Shown here one piece after another: positions 25,556-33,867 of a DNA stretch of 64,000 bases. A program made the position numbers and the translations under genes. Every line of letters begins with the position of its first letter. Within the stretch, counting starts at the first letter, position 1. The stretch comes from Aneurinibacillus sp. Ricciae_BoGa-3 (lineage in GTDB: Bacteria > Bacillota > Bacilli > Aneurinibacillales > Aneurinibacillaceae), in NCBI RefSeq assembly GCF_028421645.1, contig NZ_CP116888.1, positions 620,001 to 684,000 on the forward strand, given 5' to 3'. Under the pieces are notes generated by a model. It was not told the origin of the DNA and ran no database searches. It worked only from the letters and a program-made list of their open reading frames with translations.

Positions 25556-25747
25556 ATGGTATCATTTCAAACGATACGATTACGAGAAGTAGGTGATAGG
25601 TGTACAGAGATTTTCGACTTGGCAAATCAAGTTTTAGAATCCAAGAACGAGAACGTTTTAGATTTGATTAATACGTATAATCAACAAGGGTTTTCTCTCG
25701 CTTCAGTAAACCAACGGGATTATTTTCTTACAAAACGAGTTAATTAA
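25556..25747 (+). CDS. Small hypothetical protein, 63 aa
   Basis: The ATG at 25556 has AAAGGAGG at 5-base spacing. MVSFQTIRLREVGDRCTEIF, then helix ANQVLESKNENVLDLINTY. No motif. The next small membrane protein starts 35 bases later, so the two may be co-transcribed. Confidence 0.55.
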   Translation: MVSFQTIRLREVGDRCTEIFDLANQVLESKNENVLDLINTYNQQGFSLASVNQRDYFLTKRVN

Positions 25748-25781
25748 ATACAGAAGACGTTTCTGGAAAGGAGTGTGAAAT

Positions 25782-25910
25782 GTGGATAGCGTTACAATTA
25801 TTTTGGTATCAGGTATGGCGTTTTTCTTCGCAATTATATTAATTAGTATTATCACTTTAGTAAGATGGCATCATACACGGAAAGAAAATAAAAAAACACC
25901 TAAAACCTAA
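25782..25910 (+). CDS. Small single-pass membrane protein, 42 aa
   Basis: AAAGGAG before GTG 25782. One hydrophobic span, VTIILVSGMAFFFAIILIS..., then a basic tail (RWHHTRKENKKTPKT), which predicts the C-terminus inside. The overlapping ATG reads another short frame, but only the GTG frame gives a plausible product. Too short for most gene callers. Confidence 0.5.
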   Translation: MDSVTIILVSGMAFFFAIILISIITLVRWHHTRKENKKTPKT

Positions 25911-26017
25911 AAGTTAAACCGATTCAACAAACGAAAAGTTCTTTTTTGCGCTTTTTTACTACCTCAATTTTTTCCGTTCCTAACCAAATTTAAATATAAA
26001 CGAAATATTTTAAAATG

Positions 26018-26046
26018 TTGACTATAAACAATCATTGAGGTAAACT
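26018..26046 (+). promoter_or_regulatory. Promoter of the lipoprotein operon
   Basis: TTGACT (26018-26023) and TAAACT (26041-26046), 17 bp apart, with TTGACTATAAACAAT at the -35. Confidence 0.6.
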
Positions 26047-26077
26047 TCAGGTAACAACATGTAAAAGGGGTCTATCT

Positions 26078-26704
26078 ATGAAGAATATGAAAAAAGTTTT
26101 TCTTCCAATTGTCGCTACAATAATAGGTGCGACACTTTTCTCGGTAGGGTGCTCAACAAATGAAATTCAAGTTCAACAAGAGCAAAAAGTGCAAAATGCT
26201 ATCCATGTATTTGAACAAACAAAAGTTCCTCAAATTAACAAGAGTCTAGAACGGGAAAATATTCGTCAACGGATTCTTGTATCCAATGACCCGAATACGT
26301 TGATGTGGATTTATCCGATGTCAGCAGGTCGAGTAATTGGTCGATTCCCAGTGAAGGGGAAAGTGACAAGTGGCGGAAAGCGGCTGACAGCTACCACGGA
26401 ATTTAATAATGCAGGGAATACGCTTGAATCACCAGATGAAATGGGAACGTATGGGGCAAGTGGTGACTATATTTTCTGGTTTGACCCTGCAGGCAGGTAT
26501 CACCAACATAAAGGTGATTATTTCTTAAGTCCCGTTCCTTATAAAATTGACCTTGGTTATGGAACCATCTCTACGGAAGTTGACCAATCAGAAGATTCCA
26601 AGCGGTCATCGTATAACAATCAAATACGACAAACAAACGCCAAACTTGTACAGCAGGAAGAGCCAAGTACTCCAACTGTGGTGATGGATAAGGGGGCAAA
26701 GTAA
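26078..26704 (+). CDS. Lipoprotein of unknown function
   Basis: 208 residues. A type II signal peptide: MKNMKKVFLPIVATIIGA, then hydrophobic residues and lipobox FSVGC at about residues 22-26, so it is anchored on the outer face of the membrane at Cys26. The mature part is soluble with beta-like stretches (VIGRFPVKGKVTSGGKR) and SPVPYKIDLGYGTIS. The stop is followed directly by the next ATG, which means translational coupling with a membrane protein. Such lipoprotein plus membrane pairs occur on Bacillus plasmids; role unknown. Confidence 0.75.
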   Translation: MKNMKKVFLPIVATIIGATLFSVGCSTNEIQVQQEQKVQNAIHVFEQTKVPQINKSLERENIRQRILVSNDPNTLMWIYPMSAGRVIGRFPVKGKVTSGGKRLTATTEFNNAGNTLESPDEMGTYGASGDYIFWFDPAGRYHQHKGDYFLSPVPYKIDLGYGTISTEVDQSEDSKRSSYNNQIRQTNAKLVQQEEPSTPTVVMDKGAK

Positions 26705-27169
26705 ATGAGTGAAGCAGGAAAGGTTTGGGCATGGATTGTAGGGGTTTTGTTGGTTTTAGGCGTTGGCGTATTTCTAGGTAAATTGGTTTTGTTTCCATCC
26801 CATGTTGCCAACAAAGCGGTGGATACCGCTTATGGTGTGACGGATAAAACGCTTAATGCAGACAATGCGCTTACCAATTACGAGAAATTCAAAGATTTGT
26901 ATAACGGTGCAAAAGCCCAAGTCATGAACATCCAAAATACCAAGAAAAGCATGGCAGACTTGAAGGCAACCTATGGAGTACCGACTACCTGGACAAAGGA
27001 TGTACGTGACCAACAAGCCTTTCTGCAACAAAACCTTGATGGTTATATGATGCAATATCAAAGCCTTGTAAAAGAATACAATGCTGATAGTTCTAAATTA
27101 AATCGAAATCTCTTTAAAGATAAAAATCTACCAGCCGAATTACCCTTGGATTACACCCAACTACAATAA
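26705..27169 (+). CDS. Membrane-anchored helical protein coupled to the lipoprotein
   Basis: 154 residues starting one base after the lipoprotein stop. One N-terminal transmembrane segment (VWAWIVGVLLVLGVGVFLGKL) anchors an external helical part: YEKFKDLYNGAKAQVMNIQN, then a middle coil and LVKEYNADSSKLNRNLFK near the end. The Glu/Tyr/Asn pattern resembles LemA-like or plasmid-encoded coil proteins, but I do not assign it. It may bind the lipoprotein. Confidence 0.65.
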   Translation: MSEAGKVWAWIVGVLLVLGVGVFLGKLVLFPSHVANKAVDTAYGVTDKTLNADNALTNYEKFKDLYNGAKAQVMNIQNTKKSMADLKATYGVPTTWTKDVRDQQAFLQQNLDGYMMQYQSLVKEYNADSSKLNRNLFKDKNLPAELPLDYTQLQ

Positions 27170-27188
27170 CAAAAAACTGGTGCAGATG

Positions 27189-27225
27189 ATAAATAGCATT
27201 CTCATAACGAGAATGCTATCTTTAT
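27189..27225. terminator. Terminator shared by converging genes
   Basis: ATAGCATTCTC (27193-27203) and GAGAATGCTAT (27209-27219). It lies between the membrane-protein gene and the minus-strand gene ending at 27240. Confidence 0.7.
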
Positions 27226-27239
27226 TCATCATTTTCTTG

Positions 27240-27479
27240 TTATATCCATATTTGTTCCAATAATTCTTGCGCTTGCTGTTGTGAGAGTAAACCTAATTTC
27301 ACATCATTGCTACTATCCATTGACATAATCATGCGTTGTTTACCATCTAAGATAATGTTCTCTTTTACGTTCTTATTTACGTTTTTATATATCAACCATC
27401 TGTTAAGTATCTCAGGTGTTTTGAATAAAGTCTTAATTGTATTCCTTTTTTCATTTTCAACTATTTCACTTATATTCAT
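27240..27479 (-). CDS. Hypothetical protein, 79 aa
   Basis: GAAGGAG upstream of the ATG. Basic/acidic mixed soluble protein (NEKRNTIKTLFKTPEILNRW), with a C-terminal LSQQQAQELLEQ. No motif recognised. Confidence 0.55.
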   Translation of the reverse strand: MNISEIVENEKRNTIKTLFKTPEILNRWLIYKNVNKNVKENIILDGKQRMIMSMDSSNDVKLGLLSQQQAQELLEQIWI

Positions 27480-27576
27480 TCAAACTGCTCCTTCTCGTAG
27501 TTTGATGATAATGGAAATGCAGTTGCAAGTTGGTTATCCCCATTATAACAGGAGGTTCATGTGCTTAACCATACAA

Positions 27577-27609
27577 AAAAGAGACCATTGGATTTAAATG
27601 GTCTCTTTC
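27577..27609 (-). terminator. Terminator downstream of the 27614 fragment
   Basis: AAGAGACCATT (27579-27589) pairs with AATGGTCTCTT (27597-27607), with the T run on minus. Confidence 0.75.
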
Positions 27610-27613
27610 CTTC

Positions 27614-27772
27614 CTATGCAATTTGTACGTTTGCGTTCGAGCCGTTGAAAGGTTCTTCAACTATATGAGCAATATAGGTGTCTCCTTCGTACTCAAACTC
27701 ATAATCACCAAGAAGCGTTTCTTCTACATCATTTACTGCGATTTCACATCCATTTTGGTCAACAGGACAGGG
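27614..27772 (-). pseudogene. C-terminal fragment of a small protein next to a group II intron
   Basis: Open frame from CCC 27770-27772 to TAG 27614-27616: CPVDQNGCEIAVNDVEETLL and EFEYEGDTYIAHIVEEPFNG. It directly follows the intron 3' end and has no start codon of its own, which fits a gene interrupted by the intron. The matching upstream exon is not identified because the 5' end of the intron is missing. Confidence 0.5.
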
Positions 27773-29145
27773 TCAATGTAAGGCGTATCGCCATGAGATA
27801 AGCACCCAACGCCTTTCTACTTTTCAGTAGTAGGTTTTCAAGCACTCTCTCCCGAACCGTACAGACACGTCTCCGTGTATACGGCTCTCCACTTATCAAT
27901 CTAACTTTCCATTGTGTAGGTCGTGGTGACAATCGAAGCACATAGCCATAGTTTTCCTGTTTCTTGAAATCATGAATTTTTCCCAAGCCTTTTTACCTTT
28001 TAGGTTTTTTAGCTTCTTCACATGATGAATCTCAAGGGCTACGTTATCTCTTCCACACCACTCACCGTGGTTTGCTAATAACCTTGTAATAAGGCTATTT
28101 CTTCCATTGTATTTGAGAGTATTAGGTTCGATGTCAACACCGTATCCGTCATCTCGTCCAAGACGTTCTACTTCAAAACTATCATCATGAAAGTATCGTA
28201 CTTTACTGCCTTTTGCAGTTTCATATTTTACTCCCAATTTGCCATCAATTCGATGACTATCAGCCTCTTTACCTACAGACGATTTGTTCTTTGACGCAAG
28301 TGTCATTAGGAAACTGTACTTCATAAAACTACGGAACTTGGATAGCGTATTGATATTGCTTGCCAACTTATAGTAGTTGTGTAGTCCACGTATTTCCGCA
28401 TTATAGATGCTGATGATTTCAAGTTCATCATGGTTCTTGAGGTAGGGGCGAGCAGAGGCTCTCCAATTGCCATGCTTATCAATACGAAGGGCTTTCAATT
28501 CTTTGAGTTTATTTACCCATGTATCGGTAGGAATGGTTAACCCAACAACCAGATTATTAGACCTTAATGTAACTCCATCTTTTCGAGGTCGCAACGCCTG
28601 GTCTCTACAGACATTCACTTCAAATCCTAAGAATTTAGCCTTGTCACGGCTGTTTGTTATTAGCGTCTTTTCTTGTGACAACTCTAAGTTTAGTTGTTCA
28701 TTAAGGAATGTAGTGAGGTCAGCTTTAACTTTTTCAGCATTTTCTTTGCTTCCAATTACGCCTACAAGGAAGTCATCTGCATACCTGACGTATTGTATTC
28801 TACGATAGGATTCATCCATAGGGTTTGCATAGGATTCTTGTAGTTGAAGTTTCCTAAGTTTCTTATAGTTCTTATTTGCTTCAACCTTTTGTTCTGGTGT
28901 TAAGGTGTCCCATATTTTTGCCATTTTGTTCTTATGATACAAAGCTTTTTGCTTCGCATTTTTATAAGATTGATTTTCCTTTTTGGCTTTTCCTTTGTCA
29001 AACATTTTCTTATATTTATCCATGTACTTATCCAGTTCATGGAGGTAGATGTTTGATAGGATAGGACTCATAACGCCTCCCTGTGGAGTTCCGCTATACG
29101 TGTGATGATAAGTCCAATCCATTTGAGAAAGTAGCGGTATAGGCG
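27773..29145 (-). mobile_element. Group II intron, 5'-truncated
   Basis: On the minus strand: C-terminal part of an intron-encoded protein (27896-29149), then a clear domain V (27854-27887), a domain VI-like stem and the 3' exon. The 5' ribozyme domains I-IV and the N-terminal reverse-transcriptase blocks are missing; the break is near 29110-29150, inside another gene frame. Exact 3' splice point is not fixed (about 27770-27780). It cannot be a functional intron. Confidence 0.7.
27854..27887 (-). ncRNA. Group II intron domain V
   Basis: Minus strand GAGCCGTATAC, stem ACACG-GAGA-CGTGT with a GAGA tetraloop, then CTGTACGGTTC. GAGCCGTA pairs with TACGGTTC; this is the conserved 34-nt catalytic hairpin of bacterial group II introns. 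Confidence 0.85.
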
Positions 29146-29149
29146 GCAA
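27896..29149 (-). pseudogene. Group II intron reverse transcriptase/maturase, N-terminally truncated
   Basis: What remains starts near HHTYSGTPQGGVMSPILSNI, the reverse-transcriptase block 4 region, continues through the catalytic block RYADDFLVGV (about residues 135-144), a maturase X domain and a C-terminal HNH endonuclease: CGRDNVALEIHHVKKLK and CFDCHHDLH. Full-size proteins are about 600 residues, so about 200 N-terminal residues with blocks 0-3 are gone. The N-terminal residues before HHTYSG come from the fused junction and have no start codon signal. Confidence 0.8.
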
Positions 29150-29258
29150 TCACCTCATCACGGCTATAATCTTCAGCAAAACCTTCTTCATTCTCTAATA
29201 TCTCTTGCACGGTCTTTGCTTCTGATTTTGATACATAAGTGGTTGCTTCATAAATCAT
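29094..29258 (-). pseudogene. 5' part of a small gene cut by the intron remnant
   Basis: ATG 29258 has AAAGGAG at 9-base spacing and starts MIYEATTYVSKSEAKTVQEI, then VIAAYTATF before the frame runs into the intron sequence at about 29145 and ends by chance at 29094. The gene is therefore truncated at its 3' end. Function not known. Confidence 0.5.
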
Positions 29259-29499
29259 GAATGCCTTCTCCTTTTTATGTCGTTTGATTTCAAACACCTG
29301 CATTTTTTTATGATGATATCATGTTATGCAACCGTAACGCTTTTAATAAGAAGGGGTTGAGCACATGGTTGCTTTGTGGCTAATAGAAGCGAATATTTGC
29401 TATCTGTATAACTAGAATATAGGAGAAGTATAAAACAGGGTTTTACTTAAAACTTTTTAACAGGAAAAAATCATTTATTTAAAAAGGAGAGATTTTACA

Positions 29500-31554
29500 A
29501 TGGAAGGTATTAAAAAAATTCAAATCAGCAAATTGGTAGCAGAAGGTTTTAAAGGATTTAAAGAACGAACGGAACTTATATTTGACGCAGGTAAAAATAC
29601 GTTCATTGGTGACAATGGTAAGGGAAAAAGTAGTATCGGTGATTTAATTGTCTGGATTATTACGGGTAAAAATATTCAAGGGAAACAAAAAGACTTGAAT
29701 ATCATCAACAAAGATTCGGACACTGCCATTGGTACACTAAGCTTTGCGGATGAAAATGGGGAATCTCATGAAATTGAGCGTAAGATGAATGGGACAACCA
29801 CCATAAAATTCGATGGCAAAAGAATATCTCAAAAACAATTAGAAGAGCAAATACCAATGGAAATGTTTTTACTTATTTTCAGTCCGTTTTACTTCTTATC
29901 GATGGATGCTGAAAACTCCAGAAAAACCATCTATTCACTACTTCCAGGGGTGAAAAAGGAAGAGGTATTAAAGCAACTGGATGCCGCAGAGCGGGCGTTT
30001 TTGGAAAAAGAAACGTTTGATATTCAGACTACCAATGAGTATCTGAAAAACCGTCGAAAAGAACTTACGGACATCGAAGACAAGAAGAAATATTTAAACG
30101 GGTATATGGCGAAACTGCAGGAGCAAATTGTCATTCCAGATGAACTCAAATTTGATGATAATAAAATCATCGAGTTAGAAAAACAACTGGAAGAAGTGAA
30201 TAGCAGAAAGCCAGTTCTCAAAAATTTATCGGATTTGCTACTCAAAAAAAGTGAATTTGATAAAAAGATAGCCGAAATCAGGGGAGAACGCTTTGAAAGT
30301 GAGAAGATAAAACTTGAACTTCAAAAGGAAAAAGCGGTTCTTGAACAGAAGTTAGCGGTTGTTCAGGCAAAAGAATACAAGCCTGCCGATACAGCTAAAC
30401 TGGATACCAAACTAGCGGTTCTTCGAAATGATTACAAAAGTGTATTTGGTCAGCAAAAAGAGTTGGAACAACAAATTCACGCTTTAGATTCCAAACAGAT
30501 TCACTTCCACGAAGGAGACCAATGCCCTTCCTGTAAGCAAATCATTACCGCCCAAACGGTTTCTGTACTCAATGGCGAACTTCAAAAACAGGTAAAAGAA
30601 GAAAAAACGGTTATGCTTGCCAAACAAGCGGGTCGCCAAAAGACATTAGCGGAACTAGCAGAGGAAGGAAAGGCTTTAGCCGAAGAAATCACCAAAGCAA
30701 AAGAGGAAGACGAGCGTAATCGAAAAGCGTTTGAAGAAGCGAAAGCGAAGGAAGTGACTTCTATTCAAGAAGCTTTAAAAGAAGTCGTGACCAAGTTAAC
30801 CAACCTTGCCACACTGGAAGAAAAGTTTGCGAACGAAAAACAAGCAAAACTAAAACAAGTAATGGCACAGGTTGATGCCCTTCAAATTGATAAATTGGAA
30901 AAAGAAAATGCTCAAATCCAAAAGAGCTTCGATGAACAAGTGGGTAAGTTAAAAGCTTCTTTGCAACAGTCACTTTCCGAACTTCGTAAAGAGAAGGAAA
31001 CCGCCATTAAGATTGAGGCTCGTCGAACTTCTTTACTAAAACGAGTAGAGGATAACAAAAAGGAACTGGACATGAAAAAAGTTGAGTTAGAGGGTTTTGA
31101 GAAACAAGAAGCGCATATCAATGCACAGATTTCTCACATGAAAATCTTCAATGCTCAAAAAACAGCTATTGTGAACAGTGCGCTTTCCAAATACCTGACT
31201 TCGATTAGCTTGAAATTAGAAAAAAGTATTCAATCGACAGGTGAGGTGAAAGAATGCTTTGATATTCTCTATGAAGGAAAAGAACTAAAAGTGTGTTCGA
31301 CCTCCGAAAATATTAAAGCAGGACTTGAAATCTCGCATATGATTAGCCAATTGTCTTCATTGGATTATCCCGTATTCGTGGATAACGGTGAATCCATTAC
31401 CTCGTATGAGGAAAAGGCTTCTCAAACCATTGAAACAATGGTGGTAAAAGGCAAAAAGCTCTCTTTCATTAAAAATGGAAAGGAAACTGAAATTGTTCCG
31501 AAACCAAAGACAAGAAGCAAACGGGCTTCGGTTGTTGATGAAGCCGCATTGTAA
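29500..31554 (+). CDS. Rad50/SbcC-like AAA ATPase
   Basis: AAGGAG precedes the ATG. 684 residues. Walker A at about residues 35-44 (FIGDNGKGKSSIGDLI), a long coiled coil of about 180-580, a zinc-hook-like CPSCKQ at about 343-348, and a Walker B-like strand near 622 (YPVFVDNGESIT). In the SMC-like family the hook and two half-ATPase heads give DNA end recognition; Rad50/SbcC usually pairs with a Mre11/SbcD nuclease. No such nuclease gene lies next to it. It may act in replication, repair or defence of the element. The ABC signature motif is not clear, so activity is inferred. Confidence 0.75.
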   Translation: MEGIKKIQISKLVAEGFKGFKERTELIFDAGKNTFIGDNGKGKSSIGDLIVWIITGKNIQGKQKDLNIINKDSDTAIGTLSFADENGESHEIERKMNGTTTIKFDGKRISQKQLEEQIPMEMFLLIFSPFYFLSMDAENSRKTIYSLLPGVKKEEVLKQLDAAERAFLEKETFDIQTTNEYLKNRRKELTDIEDKKKYLNGYMAKLQEQIVIPDELKFDDNKIIELEKQLEEVNSRKPVLKNLSDLLLKKSEFDKKIAEIRGERFESEKIKLELQKEKAVLEQKLAVVQAKEYKPADTAKLDTKLAVLRNDYKSVFGQQKELEQQIHALDSKQIHFHEGDQCPSCKQIITAQTVSVLNGELQKQVKEEKTVMLAKQAGRQKTLAELAEEGKALAEEITKAKEEDERNRKAFEEAKAKEVTSIQEALKEVVTKLTNLATLEEKFANEKQAKLKQVMAQVDALQIDKLEKENAQIQKSFDEQVGKLKASLQQSLSELRKEKETAIKIEARRTSLLKRVEDNKKELDMKKVELEGFEKQEAHINAQISHMKIFNAQKTAIVNSALSKYLTSISLKLEKSIQSTGEVKECFDILYEGKELKVCSTSENIKAGLEISHMISQLSSLDYPVFVDNGESITSYEEKASQTIETMVVKGKKLSFIKNGKETEIVPKPKTRSKRASVVDEAAL

Positions 31555-31584
31555 GAGGTTGTCAATGCCTAAGTAGTAAACAGA

Positions 31585-31623
31585 AAGCATGCTTCCCTTA
31601 AACAGGGAGGGGTGCTTCTTTTA
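31585..31623 (+). terminator. Terminator after the Rad50-like gene
   Basis: Stem between AAAGCATGCTTCCCT and AGGGAGGGGTGCTT, followed by CTTTT. Confidence 0.6.
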
Positions 31624-31730
31624 AACTTTACATAATAATCATTTATGTAAACCAAACGTAGTTAAACACAAGTTATTTATTTAACTCACAACTAAGACAT
31701 ATAGTAAATAATAGAATATGTAAAAAATAG

Positions 31731-31759
31731 TTGACCGTATTCTATTAATGTTATATAAT
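31731..31759 (+). promoter_or_regulatory. Promoter of the 31795-32070 gene
   Basis: TTGACC (31731-31736), 17 bp, TATAAT (31754-31759). Confidence 0.7.
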
Positions 31760-31794
31760 TAAATCAAGAAGAAACCACAGAGGAGGAAGAAAAA

Positions 31795-32070
31795 ATGATA
31801 GCTAACGTCATTAATCAATTAAACGAAAAGAGTATGAAGTACAAAGTAGTACAAGAGCCGAATGGTCTGTCAATGGCTTTTGGTTTAATCACCCAAGGAA
31901 ACAAGAGTAAGGTTGTCATTACACCAGAAGAAGCGGATATTAAAGTCAATGTTCTGGATACGGAAAAAACACTGGATGAACCAGGCTTCATCGCTTTCTT
32001 AGATAAGATTGCTGAATTGCGTTCCGTGCAAGAACAAGAAGCAAAACTGATTAAAGAATTAAAAGGCTAA
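31795..32070 (+). CDS. Small hypothetical protein, 91 aa
   Basis: GAGGAGG before ATG. 91 residues: KYKVVQEPNGLSMAFGLITQ, then KVVITPEEADIKVNVLD, ending in a charged helix (AELRSVQEQEAKLIKEL). A beta-alpha protein without known family. It has its own clear promoter and terminator, so it is likely well expressed. Confidence 0.6.
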   Translation: MIANVINQLNEKSMKYKVVQEPNGLSMAFGLITQGNKSKVVITPEEADIKVNVLDTEKTLDEPGFIAFLDKIAELRSVQEQEAKLIKELKG

Positions 32071-32078
32071 TAGCATTT

Positions 32079-32114
32079 AAGCACTCTCAGGTTATCGTTG
32101 AGGGTGCTTTTTCT
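32079..32114 (+). terminator. Terminator after the 31795 gene
   Basis: AAGCACTCTC with GAGGGTGCTT, then TTTCTTT. Confidence 0.7.
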
Positions 32115-32208
32115 TTGGGAGTTATAGATGGAAACAAAGACAGTATAATAAGAGATAACGAAAAAGAAGGCATGTATCTACATACATAAAAAGGGAGCGT
32201 GTAAACAC

Positions 32209-32952
32209 ATGAATGAAACACTAGGAAAGAAAATGTTAGCGGAATTAATGGATGTATATGACGAGGTAAGTCGGGGCTTGCATCCAGGCAAAGAAAAAGA
32301 AGAGATACAACGGGTACTTAGCGAAATCAATATGGCGTTATCTCGAATTCTTATGAATATTCGTCACTGCCATAATGCAGATTGTCCATGTCAACCCGAA
32401 AATCTCATCCGTAATTTGGTAGTGATGAATCAGGAGTTGTTGCAAAAACACTTGTATACGAATCAGTTTATCTTTTTAGCAGGTGAATTTGTGAAGGATG
32501 GACTTCCTGAAATCCCTAAAGACCAAACGGATATGAAGCATTTAATCGGTTGTATTGAAGACATAACCCGTTCTGGACGTATCAAGACACGATTCTTTTA
32601 TATTGATTCTAAAACGAAAGAAGTTCGGGATGTAACGTTAGAGTTGTGTGAAACGATTGAGCAATATAATCAAAAGGCAGAGAGAATACGTGCAACAGGC
32701 GAGTATGCCATGAAGATTCCTTACGATTACAAAAAGGGGATGGCAGAATACAGCTTTGGTTGTGGACTTTCTCATTATCTTCAAGAAGATATATTTGAAG
32801 ACATTTCAAAAGAAGCAACGTCCTTAACCTTTCCATTGGCATCATGTAAACTTTCGATGTATACCCATTCAGACGTAACAGACATCTTGGAGTGTCAGAG
32901 TGTTTTTGATGGTAAGATTCAGAAGTCGTTAGAAATGCGTTTTGCTTCTTAA
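32209..32952 (+). CDS. Hypothetical protein, 247 aa, Cys-rich patch
   Basis: GGGAGCG before ATG. A 247-residue, mainly helical protein with a His/Cys patch (NIRHCHNADCPCQPENLI) that could bind a metal. The C-terminal part includes SFGCGLSHYLQEDIFEDISK and DILECQSVFDGKI. No transmembrane segment. No family recognised. It lies alone between two terminators. Confidence 0.6.
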   Translation: MNETLGKKMLAELMDVYDEVSRGLHPGKEKEEIQRVLSEINMALSRILMNIRHCHNADCPCQPENLIRNLVVMNQELLQKHLYTNQFIFLAGEFVKDGLPEIPKDQTDMKHLIGCIEDITRSGRIKTRFFYIDSKTKEVRDVTLELCETIEQYNQKAERIRATGEYAMKIPYDYKKGMAEYSFGCGLSHYLQEDIFEDISKEATSLTFPLASCKLSMYTHSDVTDILECQSVFDGKIQKSLEMRFAS

Positions 32953-33022
32953 GGATTATCCTTTATTTTCATATAGGAAGGGGAATCTAGTATGGAAGTA
33001 ATATTAATAGTTTAAGCAAACG

Positions 33023-33050
33023 AATCCAGTCCTAGACTGGATTTTTTTTT
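33023..33050 (+). terminator. Terminator after the 32209-32952 gene
   Basis: AATCCAGTC (33023-33031) pairs with GACTGGATT (33035-33043) and T8 follows. Confidence 0.85.
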
Positions 33051-33082
33051 GCATAAAACAAGCATATGAATCCATACGCCTG

Positions 33083-33616
33083 TTATCCTGCCATATGATA
33101 CTCTTTGAGTAGATTTTGTAAAGCGTGTTTTGCCCGATTAACATGTGATTTAACGGTATTGAGTGGTAATTGTAAGGTTTCAGCCACTTCATTAAGCGAT
33201 TTATCTTCAAAGTATCGAAGAATAAACACGTTTTTATAATGTTGCGGAAGCGTTTGAAAGGCATGTTGGAAAAGCTGTGAAAACTCTTCGTTTATGTAGG
33301 TCTTTTCCACGGTATCCCTGGAAGCGATTTGTAAAACATCCTTTTCTTGAATAACATCAATCCGCTTCATCCTGTAATAATCAATGCAGTAATTGTTTGT
33401 AATACGGTTTATCCATGTGGTTATTTTGGACTGACCTTTGAATTTATGGAGATTTTGATACACACGGATTAAAACTTCTTGGGTAATGTCTTTTGCATCT
33501 TGTTCATTTCTTGCTTTAAATAAAGCAATTTTATATATCTGAATTTCTGCTTCTTTCAAAAGAGTAGAAAGGGCTTCTTCGTTTCCTGCGTTAATTTCAT
33601 CTAATGTGCTATTCAT
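33083..33616 (-). CDS. ECF-type sigma-70 family factor
   Basis: 177 residues. Region 2 lies at about 30-95 (DAKDITQEVLIRVYQNLHKF and SKITTWINRITNNYCIDYYR, the -10 recognition helix) and region 4 at about 125-172 (TLPQHYKNVFILRYFEDKSLNEVAETLQ, then the helix-turn-helix LPLNTVKSHVNRAKHAL). Length fits Group 4 sigma factors. No anti-sigma gene lies next to it, unlike most ECF loci. The promoter at 33653-33682 contains the recurrent TTGACTATAG element and is SigA-like, so it is not evidently autoregulated. It redirects RNA polymerase to unknown targets. Confidence 0.9.
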   Translation of the reverse strand: MNSTLDEINAGNEEALSTLLKEAEIQIYKIALFKARNEQDAKDITQEVLIRVYQNLHKFKGQSKITTWINRITNNYCIDYYRMKRIDVIQEKDVLQIASRDTVEKTYINEEFSQLFQHAFQTLPQHYKNVFILRYFEDKSLNEVAETLQLPLNTVKSHVNRAKHALQNLLKEYHMAG

Positions 33617-33652
33617 TTTGTTGTATGACTCCTATGTACATATTGTATAGTC

Positions 33653-33682
33653 ATTATAAACGTTTTAAGTGTCTATAGTCAA
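33653..33682 (-). promoter_or_regulatory. Promoter of the ECF sigma gene
   Basis: On minus TTGACT (33677-33682), 18 bp, TATAAT (33653-33658); the -35 lies in TTGACTATAG. Confidence 0.7.
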
Positions 33683-33867
33683 TAAAACCACATAAAATAA
33701 TCGACATAAAACGACATTTTAAAAAATAAAGCTTGAAAGTGATTATTGTCGGAATTATCTATCATAAGTATTGTTACCAAATTGTTACAAATTTTAAATT
33801 TTAGTTGTTTTTAGTCAACAATAGTTTTAAACTAAAAAATGGTACACAAGTAAAGAGGAGACAATGT

